Assembly (NCBI GenBank): GCA_002383665.1
Contig: DFZI01000074.1
Coordinates: 1,829-7,544 of the forward strand
DNA length: 5,716 nucleotides
Direction of reading: 5' to 3'
DNA from: Dehalococcoidia bacterium UBA4060
GTDB lineage: Bacteria > Chloroflexota > Dehalococcoidia > GIF9 > UBA5629
The notes beneath the pieces are model-generated. The model was not told the DNA's origin and made no database searches. It saw nothing but the letters and a program-made list of their open reading frames with translations. Made by a program: the position numbers and the translations under genes. Of this stretch, positions 1-5,612 are shown piece after piece. Within the stretch, counting starts at the first letter, position 1. Each line of letters begins with the position of its first letter.

Positions 1-212
1 GGCACCGATTCCGGATCTGCCAGTTCTGCCAGGGCCTTGGCAGCCTCCCACCTTACATGCTTGTCCTTGCTTTTCATCGCCCAGCATAACTGGGGCACAG
101 ACGGCTTACCCAGAGCCTGGAGTGCAATCCTTGCCTCCTGCCTGACCAGGCCATCTTCATCACTTAGCTTTGCAATCAGCTCCGGTATCCTGTCATACAT
201 AGAATTATCCAT
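1..212 (-). CDS. HEAT-repeat protein, N-terminal 70 residues (3' end beyond window)
   Basis: The visible product begins MDNSMYDRIPELIAKL and consists of paired amphipathic helices in about two repeats, roughly residues 5-34 and 35-68. Both show the HEAT/PBS-lyase pattern: 'LVRQEARIALQALG' in the first and 'HVRWEAAKALAELAD' in the second, with 'VR.EAA.AL' as the core. Such repeats form alpha-solenoid scaffolds for protein binding; no enzymatic motif is visible, so the specific role cannot be called. The ATG at 212 is preceded by GGAAGG with 8 nt spacing. Two further in-frame ATGs lie upstream at 239 and 248; the one at 248 has AGGGG 8 nt before it, so the true start could be up to 12 codons earlier. 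A stop closes the frame just upstream. The gene is divergent from the plsY-like gene and has a candidate promoter at 291-320. No signal peptide is seen in any of these versions. The gene continues past the left edge. Confidence 0.8.
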   Translation of the reverse strand, partial: MDNSMYDRIPELIAKLSDEDGLVRQEARIALQALGKPSVPQLCWAMKSKDKHVRWEAAKALAELADPESV

Positions 213-290
213 GACAACTACCTTCCATGTTCGATTCATTCCGGGCATCTTCGATGCCCCTGCTCCTCCTGCCCCAACCGGCCATCGCTA

Positions 291-320
291 AGTATATTTT
301 ATCAGGAAGGACTTTGGCAA
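291..320 (-). promoter_or_regulatory. Candidate sigma-70 promoter for the HEAT-repeat gene
   Basis: On the minus strand, TTGCCA (320-315, five of six matches to the -35 consensus) is followed after 18 bp by TATACT (296-291, five of six to the -10). Transcription would begin near 284, leaving a leader of about 36-72 nt depending on which ATG of the HEAT gene is used. Prediction from sequence only. Confidence 0.5.
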
Positions 321-352
321 CAGGACAATCTGTAAGACGCATAATCAGCAGG

Positions 353-381
353 TTATATAAATTGCCAATACCTGATATAAT
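353..381 (+). promoter_or_regulatory. Candidate extended -10 promoter for the plsY-like gene
   Basis: TGATATAAT at 373-381 is a perfect extended -10 (TGn plus TATAAT at 376-381). A weak -35, TTATAT, lies at 353-358 with 17 bp spacing; an extended -10 can work with a poor -35. Initiation would be expected near 388, only about 5 nt before the ATG at 393, which would make the message almost leaderless. An alternative -10, TATAAA at 356-361, would give a leader of about 25 nt but still no Shine-Dalgarno. Confidence 0.5.
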
Positions 382-392
382 CCTATCTCAGA

Positions 393-983
393 ATGTGGTT
401 TACCTGGCTCGGTGTAGCAACACTGCTGATAGGCTATTTACTTGGTTCGTTTCCTACTGCATATATTGTAACGAAAATAAAGAAAGGCATAGATATCCGT
501 GATATTGACGTGAACAACATGGGAGCAGGGGCAGTATTTCGCAGTGTCGGTTTCTGGGAAGGTGTAGTTGTCTCTGTGTTCGATATCGGCAAGGGATCGC
601 TTGCTATAATCATTGCCCAGGCAGTGGGTGTAGCCTTCCCCTGGGTCCTGGGTGCCGGTTTTACCTGTCTCCTGGGACACTGCTACCCCGTATACATAGG
701 ATTCAAAGGCGGCCAGGGTGTTGCCACCACCATCGGCGTTTTCCTGATGCTCACTCCGGTGGCCATGTACATAGTTCTGCCGATCATTGGGATAGCACTG
801 CTGGTTACACGACACCTGTTCTCATCCATCGCCATCTCAGCACCGTTTCTCCCCCTGTGTATCTGGCTAACCGGCAGCTCGCTTGTATTGATCCTCTATT
901 CGCTGGCATTTATCGCTTTTATCGTGTTCCGCAGCCGGCACCGCTTGGGTGAGGTCAGAGTCACAAGAGCACCGCCCAGGTAA
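393..983 (+). CDS. plsY: PlsY-family glycerol-3-phosphate acyltransferase-like membrane protein, degenerate motifs
   Basis: The 196-residue, strongly hydrophobic product matches the size and multi-span layout of PlsY, which in the membrane transfers an acyl chain from acyl-phosphate to sn-glycerol-3-phosphate, the first step of phospholipid synthesis. Family landmarks are 'LLGSFPTAYIVTKI' near 16-29, 'GIDIRDIDV' at 32-40, 'DIGKGS' at 64-69, and 'GHCYPVYIGFKGGQGVAT' at 95-112. Key residues depart from consensus. In motif 1, normally GSGNIGATNVLR, the residues are DVNNMGAGAVFR (39-50), so the catalytic Ser is lost and the Arg kept. In motif 2 the GGKG lysine is Gln108. Motif 3 keeps His183 but lacks the following Asn and the GTE segment. 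It may be a divergent paralog with altered or no acyltransferase activity, with a canonical plsY elsewhere. The start is the only ATG before the first membrane span; an in-frame stop lies at 378-380. No Shine-Dalgarno is visible. Family membership is firm; function is uncertain. Confidence 0.85.
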   Translation: MWFTWLGVATLLIGYLLGSFPTAYIVTKIKKGIDIRDIDVNNMGAGAVFRSVGFWEGVVVSVFDIGKGSLAIIIAQAVGVAFPWVLGAGFTCLLGHCYPVYIGFKGGQGVATTIGVFLMLTPVAMYIVLPIIGIALLVTRHLFSSIAISAPFLPLCIWLTGSSLVLILYSLAFIAFIVFRSRHRLGEVRVTRAPPR

Positions 984-1081
984 GCATAAACAGGTATCAC
1001 CGGCCAACTATGTTACTGTCATCTCTCCTGGCTGCTACGCTGAGATCAAGCTGCAGTGTTATCAACACGCATAGCCGGAGT

Positions 1082-2068
1082 TTAATATATGCCGGATGTT
1101 TCCTTCGGCTGATCTGATACAGAATTCTTCGGATAAATGCGGATCCGGTCAAAACCGGGCAGATAACCGTCCTTCACTGCCACAAGGAGATACCTGCCTT
1201 TTTCAGTGAACGTATAGGCGAGTTTCCCATCTTCACCGGTTTTCCCGATCAGGAAGCCTTTATCTTTAGCCACGGCAGCATATAGCTCATCCACACCATT
1301 TCGTCTGGCATCGGGCTCTCTTAACCCGGGATCAGGCTCGACAGCATCCATCTTAACCGCGTAAACGTCGGCTCCAGCCACCACTACAGGTTTAACCGCT
1401 GTCTTTGTTGCCTCCTGCACTTTTGCCGTCTCCGCTGCTTTTACCTGTCCGGGAGCCTTAAGCCTGTCTCCACCGTTGCTGTTCCGGACGGGACTCGTTA
1501 TCTTGCCCAGCCCGATGGCCGAGCACACTATGCCCCTCTCCATTACCGTGATGGTGATCTCCTGGCCGGGCGCGGCACTTGCAGGTGCCGTGACATTAAG
1601 CTTTCTTTTCAACTCCTTAACTACATGCACCCTGGTAAAGCCCGGCACAAATCCATCTTTGACAGCGACAATGATATAGTTATCAGCTTCTGTGAACGTG
1701 TACCTGAGAACACCATCATCGCCAGTTGTGCCTGTGAGGATGCCGCCGTTTGCCGCTACGACAGCATAATTACCTATCATGGCTCTAACGCCGCTAACAT
1801 TATCGCTGGCCATAAGCTTACGCATGGCCTCGGCCTTCACCTGATATACAGAGACCCCGGATTCCGGTTTACGTGAATGCTTTTCCACGACTTGTAGCGT
1901 GAATGAATGATTGACCTCTATTATCTGAGGCGCCCTTATGCCGAGGGCAGGTTTCGCTGCCGTCCTGTTTGACAGGTCGGTGCTATTATCGGCCATCGCC
2001 ATCCCGCCGGGCAAAAGAAAGGTAAGTGAAACAAAAACTGCAGCTAAGATACAAAATAGCTTTTTCAT
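1082..2068 (-). CDS. Secreted protein with two tandem beta-sandwich (Ig/carboxypeptidase-regulatory-like) domains
   Basis: The 328-residue product starts with a classical Sec signal peptide: MKKLF, a hydrophobic core at about 5-20, and a probable signal peptidase I site AMA|D after residue 26. The mature part holds two related domains, about 45-150 and 160-311. Each opens with a beta strand ('SFTLQVVEK' at 55, 'EITITVMER' at 170), has a 'GVSVYQVKAEA'/'GADVYAVKMDA' strand (71 and 232), and ends with the best conserved block (111-149 and 273-311; 23 of 39 identical), with core 'VAVKDG' and 'PGF'. This pattern resembles transthyretin-like or carboxypeptidase-regulatory folds common in exported bacterial proteins. 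Domain 2 carries about 46 extra residues, Ala/Lys/Val-rich and probably disordered. No C-terminal anchor, sorting signal or catalytic motif is seen, so an extracellular binding or structural role is only a guess. GGAGG (2087-2083) lies 14 nt before the ATG, longer than usual. The gene is convergent with plsY and divergent from vapB. I do not recognise a named family. Confidence 0.8.
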   Translation of the reverse strand: MKKLFCILAAVFVSLTFLLPGGMAMADNSTDLSNRTAAKPALGIRAPQIIEVNHSFTLQVVEKHSRKPESGVSVYQVKAEAMRKLMASDNVSGVRAMIGNYAVVAANGGILTGTTGDDGVLRYTFTEADNYIIVAVKDGFVPGFTRVHVVKELKRKLNVTAPASAAPGQEITITVMERGIVCSAIGLGKITSPVRNSNGGDRLKAPGQVKAAETAKVQEATKTAVKPVVVAGADVYAVKMDAVEPDPGLREPDARRNGVDELYAAVAKDKGFLIGKTGEDGKLAYTFTEKGRYLLVAVKDGYLPGFDRIRIYPKNSVSDQPKETSGIY

Positions 2069-2219
2069 AAGAATGTGGTTAACCTCCGTAATCCTTGCTC
2101 ATATTTCCAACATAAATTTTGCCGTTTCCTGATCTGTAAAACTGCACATCGAACAAAAAGGTTTATCTTGCCCGAATGTACCATAGTTGCCATAAGAGCC
2201 AAAGGCCGCCTAAAGCCAG

Positions 2220-2248
2220 TAGATATTTTTATCATTTTTGTATATACT
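2220..2248 (+). promoter_or_regulatory. Candidate vapBC promoter with overlapping palindromes
   Basis: TAGATA at 2220-2225 (four of six to -35) is followed after 17 bp by TATACT at 2243-2248 (five of six to -10). Transcription would start near 2255, about 25 nt before the vapB ATG. GATA-TTTT-TATC (2222-2233) and the palindrome GTATATAC (2240-2247) overlap the promoter elements, and ATATAC recurs at 2263-2268, 21 bp further on. Such symmetric sites fit the autorepression usual for VapB/AbrB-type antitoxins, but the operator is inferred. Confidence 0.45.
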
Positions 2249-2279
2249 ATTTAAATAAAAGGATATACGTAAAGAGACT

Positions 2280-2516
2280 ATGAACACGTCTATACTCTCG
2301 GAAAAAGGATGGGTAGTAATTCCACGGGAGCTGCGTGAGCGATACGGCCTGAAAAAGGGCGACAGGGTACATATCATTGATTATGGCGGCGTTATTTCTG
2401 TTGTCCCGGCTTCCAGGGCACCTCTAAAAGACGCATTGGGAATGCTGAAAGGCAGGCCATCCCTGGTTAAAGAGCTGGCAAAATCAAGGTCGGAAGATTC
2501 AAAACGTGGCAGATAG
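2280..2516 (+). CDS. vapB: AbrB/MazE-fold antitoxin of a type II toxin-antitoxin pair (VapB)
   Basis: The 78-residue product has an N-terminal AbrB/SpoVT swapped-hairpin DNA-binding domain at about residues 2-44, with the typical 'LSEKGWVVIPRELRERYGLKKGDRV' register: beta strand, IP turn, helix, then 'GL..GD.V' and a closing strand 'VISVVP' (residues 38-43). The charged tail, about residues 48-78 ('PLKDALGMLKGRP' onward), is where such antitoxins normally grip and neutralise their PIN toxin. The stop codon overlaps the start of the downstream PIN-domain gene by 11 nt, the standard antitoxin-first arrangement. The ATG at 2280 fits the family N-terminus; the ribosome binding site is weak (AAAGAG at 2271-2276). 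The VapB-VapC complex usually represses its own promoter, and palindromes overlap the candidate promoter here. The gene could equally be named MazE- or AbrB-like, but the partner makes VapB the better name. Confidence 0.88.
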   Translation: MNTSILSEKGWVVIPRELRERYGLKKGDRVHIIDYGGVISVVPASRAPLKDALGMLKGRPSLVKELAKSRSEDSKRGR

Positions 2517-2934
2517 TGCGGCTATAGCCGGAGATTACATCCTGGACAGCTATGCGCTGCTTGCCTATTTTGAAGCCGAGCCCGGCAGTGACAGGATACA
2601 TAATCTACTAAAAGCGGCCGCAGAAGGTAAATGCTGCCTCTACATGTGCATGGTTAACCTGGGCGAGGTTGTGTATATAGTTGAGCGGGAAAGAGGGCTA
2701 CCCAGGGCCCAGGAGACTCTGGCCCGCATTGATGAACTGCCCATTGAGATAGTCAACGTGGACCGCACTCTCACTCTGGCGGCATCCCACCTTAAAAGCG
2801 ACTGCCCTATTGCCTATGCCGACTGCTTCGCCGCCGCTCTATCTCAGATAAAGAACGCCACCCTGGTCACCGGCGACACCGAGTTTCAAAAATTCAAGAC
2901 CAATCATAACATACGCATAGAATGGCTGGCTTAA
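2506..2934 (+). CDS. vapC: PIN-domain ribonuclease toxin (VapC)
   Basis: The 142-residue product is a complete PIN domain, a Mg2+-dependent RNase fold; VapC toxins cleave tRNA or rRNA and stop growth when the antitoxin is degraded. All four acidic metal-binding positions are present: Asp14 ('YILDSYALLAYF'), Glu54 ('VNLGEVVYIVER'), Asp106 ('PIAYADCFAAALS') and Asp124 ('LVTGDTEFQKF'). The toxin therefore looks catalytically intact, and the length is normal. The start is GTG at 2506, with GGAAG at 2492-2496 giving 9 nt spacing. The frame overlaps the end of vapB by 11 nt, which implies translational coupling. No clear rho-independent terminator follows; the downstream gap is AT-rich and then meets dnaN from the other strand. 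The RNA target cannot be told from sequence. Recognition as a PIN toxin is firm because fold, residues and partner agree. Confidence 0.9.
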   Translation: MADSAAIAGDYILDSYALLAYFEAEPGSDRIHNLLKAAAEGKCCLYMCMVNLGEVVYIVERERGLPRAQETLARIDELPIEIVNVDRTLTLAASHLKSDCPIAYADCFAAALSQIKNATLVTGDTEFQKFKTNHNIRIEWLA

Positions 2935-2961
2935 TAGGAGTTCATTTTAAATTATTCTTCA

Positions 2962-2995
2962 ATGAAATAATCAGAATCAATTTTCTTTATTTCAT
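2962..2995. repeat. AT-rich 9-bp inverted repeat in the vapC-dnaN gap
   Basis: ATGAAATAA at 2962-2970 is exactly complementary to TTATTTCAT at 2987-2995, with a 16-nt loop. The stem has a single G-C pair on each arm and no following T-run, so it is a poor intrinsic terminator. It lies between converging genes and could still pause transcription or be chance in AT-rich DNA. Confidence 0.3.
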
Positions 2996-3153
2996 AAATC
3001 CGATTCCTAATAAACAGTAGGTAGCGGTTACCCGACCCGATATTATCATCTGAAAGCCATAGTATTAAAGATTGAGACCAAATAAGGATACGACCGATAC
3101 CACAGGCATCAATCCAGTGGAGATAACTACATAACTGCTATGAGATTAAATAC

Positions 3154-4281
3154 CTACCATTGAACGAACATCGGCATGACGACGTGGTCGTAGTTGTCCA
3201 CGCCGATGGGGCGGATGACGCCGGGGTTGGAGGGAGTTGTGAGCTCCACTGAAACCTGGGCCTGCCTGATCACCGAAAGCACATCGGAAAGGTAGCGGGC
3301 GTTGAATGCTATCTTGGCAGTCTCGCCGTCCACCAGGGCATCGATCTCACCCACGTTATCTCCGATCTCGTCGGCGCGGGCCGTGATGGTCATCTTGCCG
3401 GCTTCCGGCGTGGCGCCTGGTGTGATGACGATGCGGGCAATGCCACTGCCATCGCGTGCGAAGATGGAGGCCATCTTTATGGCCCTCTGGAATTCAGCCA
3501 CGTCGATACGTGCCCGGGTGCTATAGGTCTGGGGGATGAGTTGTGTGTAGTTGGGGAAGGTGCCCTGGATGAGCTGCGACACCATCTCGATATTCTTCAG
3601 CTTGAAAAGCACCTGGCTCTTCTGGGCGTTGAGCGTGATCTCAATCTCTTGGTCAGGCTCGGTCATGAGACGGTTAAGCTCGTGATAGGCCTTGGCCGGT
3701 ATGATCATGGCGACCTTGTCCTTGACAGGCGACAGCAGGTTGGAGCGCCGCACCGCCAGCCTGAAGCCGTCGGCAGCGGCCATTGTCATCTTGCTGCCTT
3801 CAAACTCGGTCTGCACGCCGGTCAGGACCGGGCGCGATTCGTCGGCAGCGGCGGCAAAGGCTACCTGGCTGATGGACTGCTTGAGCTCCTCTGCCTGCAC
3901 CTTGGTATATAAGCCGTCGCCCACCTGGGGGATAGGCGGGAAATCGGCAGCATCCAGGCCATTGATCCTGGCCTCATAGCGTCCGCATTTGATCTCAAGC
4001 GTATGATGTTTGAGGTCGAGGCTGATGACATCGCTGGGCAACGAGGTGATGAAATCGCTGAATACACGTGCCGGTACGGTAATTGAACCTTCATTCTCTA
4101 TCTTGGCTCCCACCCAGCAGCTTATAGCTATCTCAAGGTTGGTAGCAGCCAGCTTGAGCTGTGACTGGTCCGTTGAAATCAGTACATTCTGTGTGATCGG
4201 CAGGGTTGTTCTGGTAGCAACTGCTCTGCTGATGGTATTAAGACCTTTGCTTAGATTTTCCTGCAGGCAAGAAAGCTTCAT
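3154..4281 (-). CDS. dnaN: DNA polymerase III subunit beta (sliding clamp)
   Basis: The 375-residue product is a full-length beta clamp, the dimeric ring that tethers replicative polymerase to DNA and recruits ligase, mismatch-repair and other partners through its hydrophobic cleft. The three homologous clamp domains lie at about 1-120, 125-248 and 255-375. Family landmarks are 'KGLNTISRAVATRTTLPI' near 12-29, 'DAADFPPIP' at 110-118, 'SRPVLTGV' at 149-156, 'AADGFRLAVR' at 169-178, 'GTFPNYTQLIP' at 240-250, 'IAFNARYLSDVL' at 324-335 and 'VVMPM' at 367-371. The C-terminus runs to MFVQW rather than the commoner short MRL-type ending. I use the ATG at 4281: it gives the normal N-terminus (MKLSCLQENL) and follows GGGGGGT with about 6 nt spacing. 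The ATG at 4320 would add 13 residues, but it abuts the -10 element of a strong promoter and has no ribosome binding site. dnaA, recF and gyrB are not adjacent. Confidence 0.95.
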   Translation of the reverse strand: MKLSCLQENLSKGLNTISRAVATRTTLPITQNVLISTDQSQLKLAATNLEIAISCWVGAKIENEGSITVPARVFSDFITSLPSDVISLDLKHHTLEIKCGRYEARINGLDAADFPPIPQVGDGLYTKVQAEELKQSISQVAFAAAADESRPVLTGVQTEFEGSKMTMAAADGFRLAVRRSNLLSPVKDKVAMIIPAKAYHELNRLMTEPDQEIEITLNAQKSQVLFKLKNIEMVSQLIQGTFPNYTQLIPQTYSTRARIDVAEFQRAIKMASIFARDGSGIARIVITPGATPEAGKMTITARADEIGDNVGEIDALVDGETAKIAFNARYLSDVLSVIRQAQVSVELTTPSNPGVIRPIGVDNYDHVVMPMFVQW

Positions 4282-4311
4282 AAAATACCCCCCAATATGT
4301 TTAGTGTCCAA

Positions 4312-4340
4312 AGTATACATTCACACTTTTTTTAAGTCAA
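4312..4340 (-). promoter_or_regulatory. Strong sigma-70-type promoter for dnaN
   Basis: On the minus strand, TTGACT (4340-4335) and TATACT (4317-4312) are separated by exactly 17 bp that include an A-run. Each hexamer matches consensus at five of six positions. Transcription should begin near 4305, leaving a leader of about 24 nt before the ATG at 4281. Because the ATG at 4318-4320 directly abuts the -10 and lies upstream of that start, this element decides the dnaN start codon. Confidence 0.7.
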
Positions 4341-4369
4341 TGACCTGTAAGCACCCTCTGCATTGACTG

Positions 4370-4399
4370 TTGTAAAGCTACTCTGATAAGTGATATAAC
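4370..4399 (+). promoter_or_regulatory. Candidate promoter for the CoA-transferase-hisA transcript
   Basis: TGATATAAC at 4391-4399 is an extended -10 (TGn plus TATAAC at 4394-4399). TTGTAA at 4370-4375 sits 18 bp upstream with four of six -35 matches. Initiation near 4406 would leave about 26 nt before the TTG start, including the Shine-Dalgarno. A better -35 hexamer, TTGACT at 4363-4368, is too far from this -10 (25 bp). Confidence 0.45.
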
Positions 4400-4418
4400 T
4401 TAGTCCACCGATTTATCT

Positions 4419-4423
4419 GGAGG
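4419..4423 (+). promoter_or_regulatory. Shine-Dalgarno that fixes a TTG start codon
   Basis: GGAGG ends 8 nt before TTG at 4432. The TTG frame opens with LPLKGLKVLDFSHA, the expected N-terminus of a CaiB/BaiF CoA-transferase, and no ATG lies nearby in frame. This supports TTG as the initiator. Confidence 0.75.
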
Positions 4424-4431
4424 ATTGCCAA

Positions 4432-5611
4432 TTGCTGCCACTAAAAGGTCTGAAAGTACTCGATTTCAGCCACGCTGCTGACGGCCCCATGTGCGGTTTT
4501 ATGCTGGCTGAAGCCGGCGCCGATGTAATCAAGGTTGAGCCGTTGCACGGTGAGCCTTATTGCCAGGGCGGCGTTGCCACCGCGTTCTTTAATGCCAACC
4601 GCAACAAGCGGAGCCTGGCCATCGACCTGCGAAAGCCGGAGGGACTGGAAATTGCGCTCAAGCTGGCTGCGGGGTCGGATATCCTGCTGGAGAGCTTTAC
4701 GCCGGGCACCGCCTCCAACATGGGCATCGGCTATGAGGAAATCAGCCGCATCAATCCCCGCATTATCTACTGCTCCATATCCGGCTTCGGTCAGACCGGC
4801 CCTTACAGCCAGAGGCCTGCCTACGACCCTGTGACACAGGCCATGTCAGGATTCATGGCAGTGACAGGTGAAGATGGCAGGCAGCCCGTGCGCGTGGGGC
4901 CGGGGGTCATCGGGCTGGGGACCGCCTTCATCGCCGCCTACGGCATACTGCTGGCCGTGATGATGCGAGAGAAGGACGGCAAGAGCCGTTATATCGACGC
5001 GGCCTTCTTCGACACGGCCATATTTTTTTATGAGCTCCATCATCACCGGCTACTCATTAACCGGACTTTCTCTGCCACGCATGGGATCAAGCAACCCCGT
5101 CTTTGTCCCTTACCAGTGCTTCAAAGCCTCCGACAGGTACGTTTTTATCGGCGTCACGCAGGAGCTTTTCTGGCACGGCTTCTGCCGGGCGATCAACATG
5201 GAATACCTGGAAAAAGACATCCGCTTCGTCACCAATGCCAGGAGGCTGGAACACCGCAGTGAACTGCTGAAGATACTGGAGCCTGCCATCAGTAAGTTCA
5301 ACAGTGCCGACCTCCTATCACGGCTGGAGGACGAGGGTGTGCCCTGCGCACCTGTGCAGGGAATAGGAGAGGTGATCGATGGCCCACAGGTCAGATCCAG
5401 ACATATGCTCTGCCAGGTTGAATATCCGGAAGCGGGAAATATGCTGATGTCACGCCTGCCGCTCAAAATGACGAACCTCGAGCAAAATAAGGTCAGACGC
5501 CCTCCCCTGCTGGGAGAACATAGCGAGGAAATACTGCTTGAGCTGGGATACAGCAGCGATAAAATTGACGCATCCAGTCAGTACGGTATAATCTTAGAGA
5601 GGCTTGCATAA
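4432..5611 (+). pseudogene. Class III (CaiB/BaiF) CoA-transferase, split by a +1 frameshift at a T-run
   Basis: Class III CoA-transferases move CoA between carboxylic acids. The N-terminal part reads in frame from TTG 4432 ('LKGLKVLDFSHA', 'EAGADVIKVEP', 'NKRSLAIDLRKPEG', 'GFGQTGPYSQRPAYDPVTQAMSG'). At T7 (5023-5029) the homology passes to the +1 frame, entering at 5030 ('MSSIITGYSLTG', 'VFVPYQCFKASDRYVFIGV', 'GVPCAPVQGIGEVIDGPQVRSR', 'RRPPLLGEHSEEILLELGYS') and stopping at 5611. The unshifted frame runs on as unrelated sequence to 5262. With six Ts the gene would encode a continuous protein of 392 residues, the usual family length. No ribosome binding site precedes 5030, so the second half is not an independent gene. 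Separately, the catalytic Asp position (usually 'VGPSIIDLGTG') reads 'VGPGVIGLGTA', giving Gly161. It is either a decaying gene, an inactive homolog with an assembly error, or a slippage-controlled gene. The substrate cannot be assigned. It is transcribed with hisA, 1 bp downstream. Confidence 0.85.
5023..5029 (+). other. T7 homopolymer at the frameshift point
   Basis: Seven consecutive Ts between ATA (5020-5022) and ATG (5030-5032). Reading ATA TTT TTT then ATG (six Ts) joins both halves of the CoA-transferase without loss of any codon; the seventh T moves the ribosome out of frame. Homopolymers of this length are prone to sequencing error, replication slippage and transcriptional slippage. 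Confidence 0.8.
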
Positions 5612-5612
5612 G

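Noticed and set aside
227..502. 91-codon plus-strand frame overlapping the start of the plsY-like gene
   Set aside because: It crosses the divergent promoter region and then reads plsY out of frame; no recognisable protein.
438..815. 125-codon open frame on the minus strand opposite the plsY-like gene
   Set aside because: It is antisense to a recognisable membrane protein, has no family features and no ribosome binding site; a shadow frame.
1056..1068. GTGTT-ATC-AACAC hairpin between the convergent plsY-like and secreted-protein genes
   Set aside because: The stem is only 5 bp with no T-run on either strand, so it does not qualify as a terminator.
2099..2209. 36-codon minus-strand frame upstream of the secreted protein gene, with a CSMC motif resembling half of a zinc ribbon
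   Set aside because: It is bounded by stops, lacks a plausible start and ribosome binding site, and one CxxC pair in a short frame is weak evidence; could be a gene remnant but cannot be supported.
2220..2934. vapBC as part of a larger defence or mobile island
   Set aside because: No integrase, transposase, att repeats or other defence genes lie nearby; the flanking genes are ordinary chromosomal ones.
3541..3912. 123-codon open frame on the plus strand opposite dnaN
   Set aside because: Its composition is a mirror of the dnaN codons, which are unmistakable on the other strand; no independent motifs.
4318..4320. Upstream ATG that would extend dnaN by 13 residues
   Set aside because: It abuts the -10 of the dnaN promoter, has no Shine-Dalgarno, and the added residues do not fit the family N-terminus.
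5030..5611. Second half of the CoA-transferase as an independent gene starting at ATG 5030
   Set aside because: No ribosome binding site precedes it, and the sequence continues mid-domain from the first half at the T7 tract.
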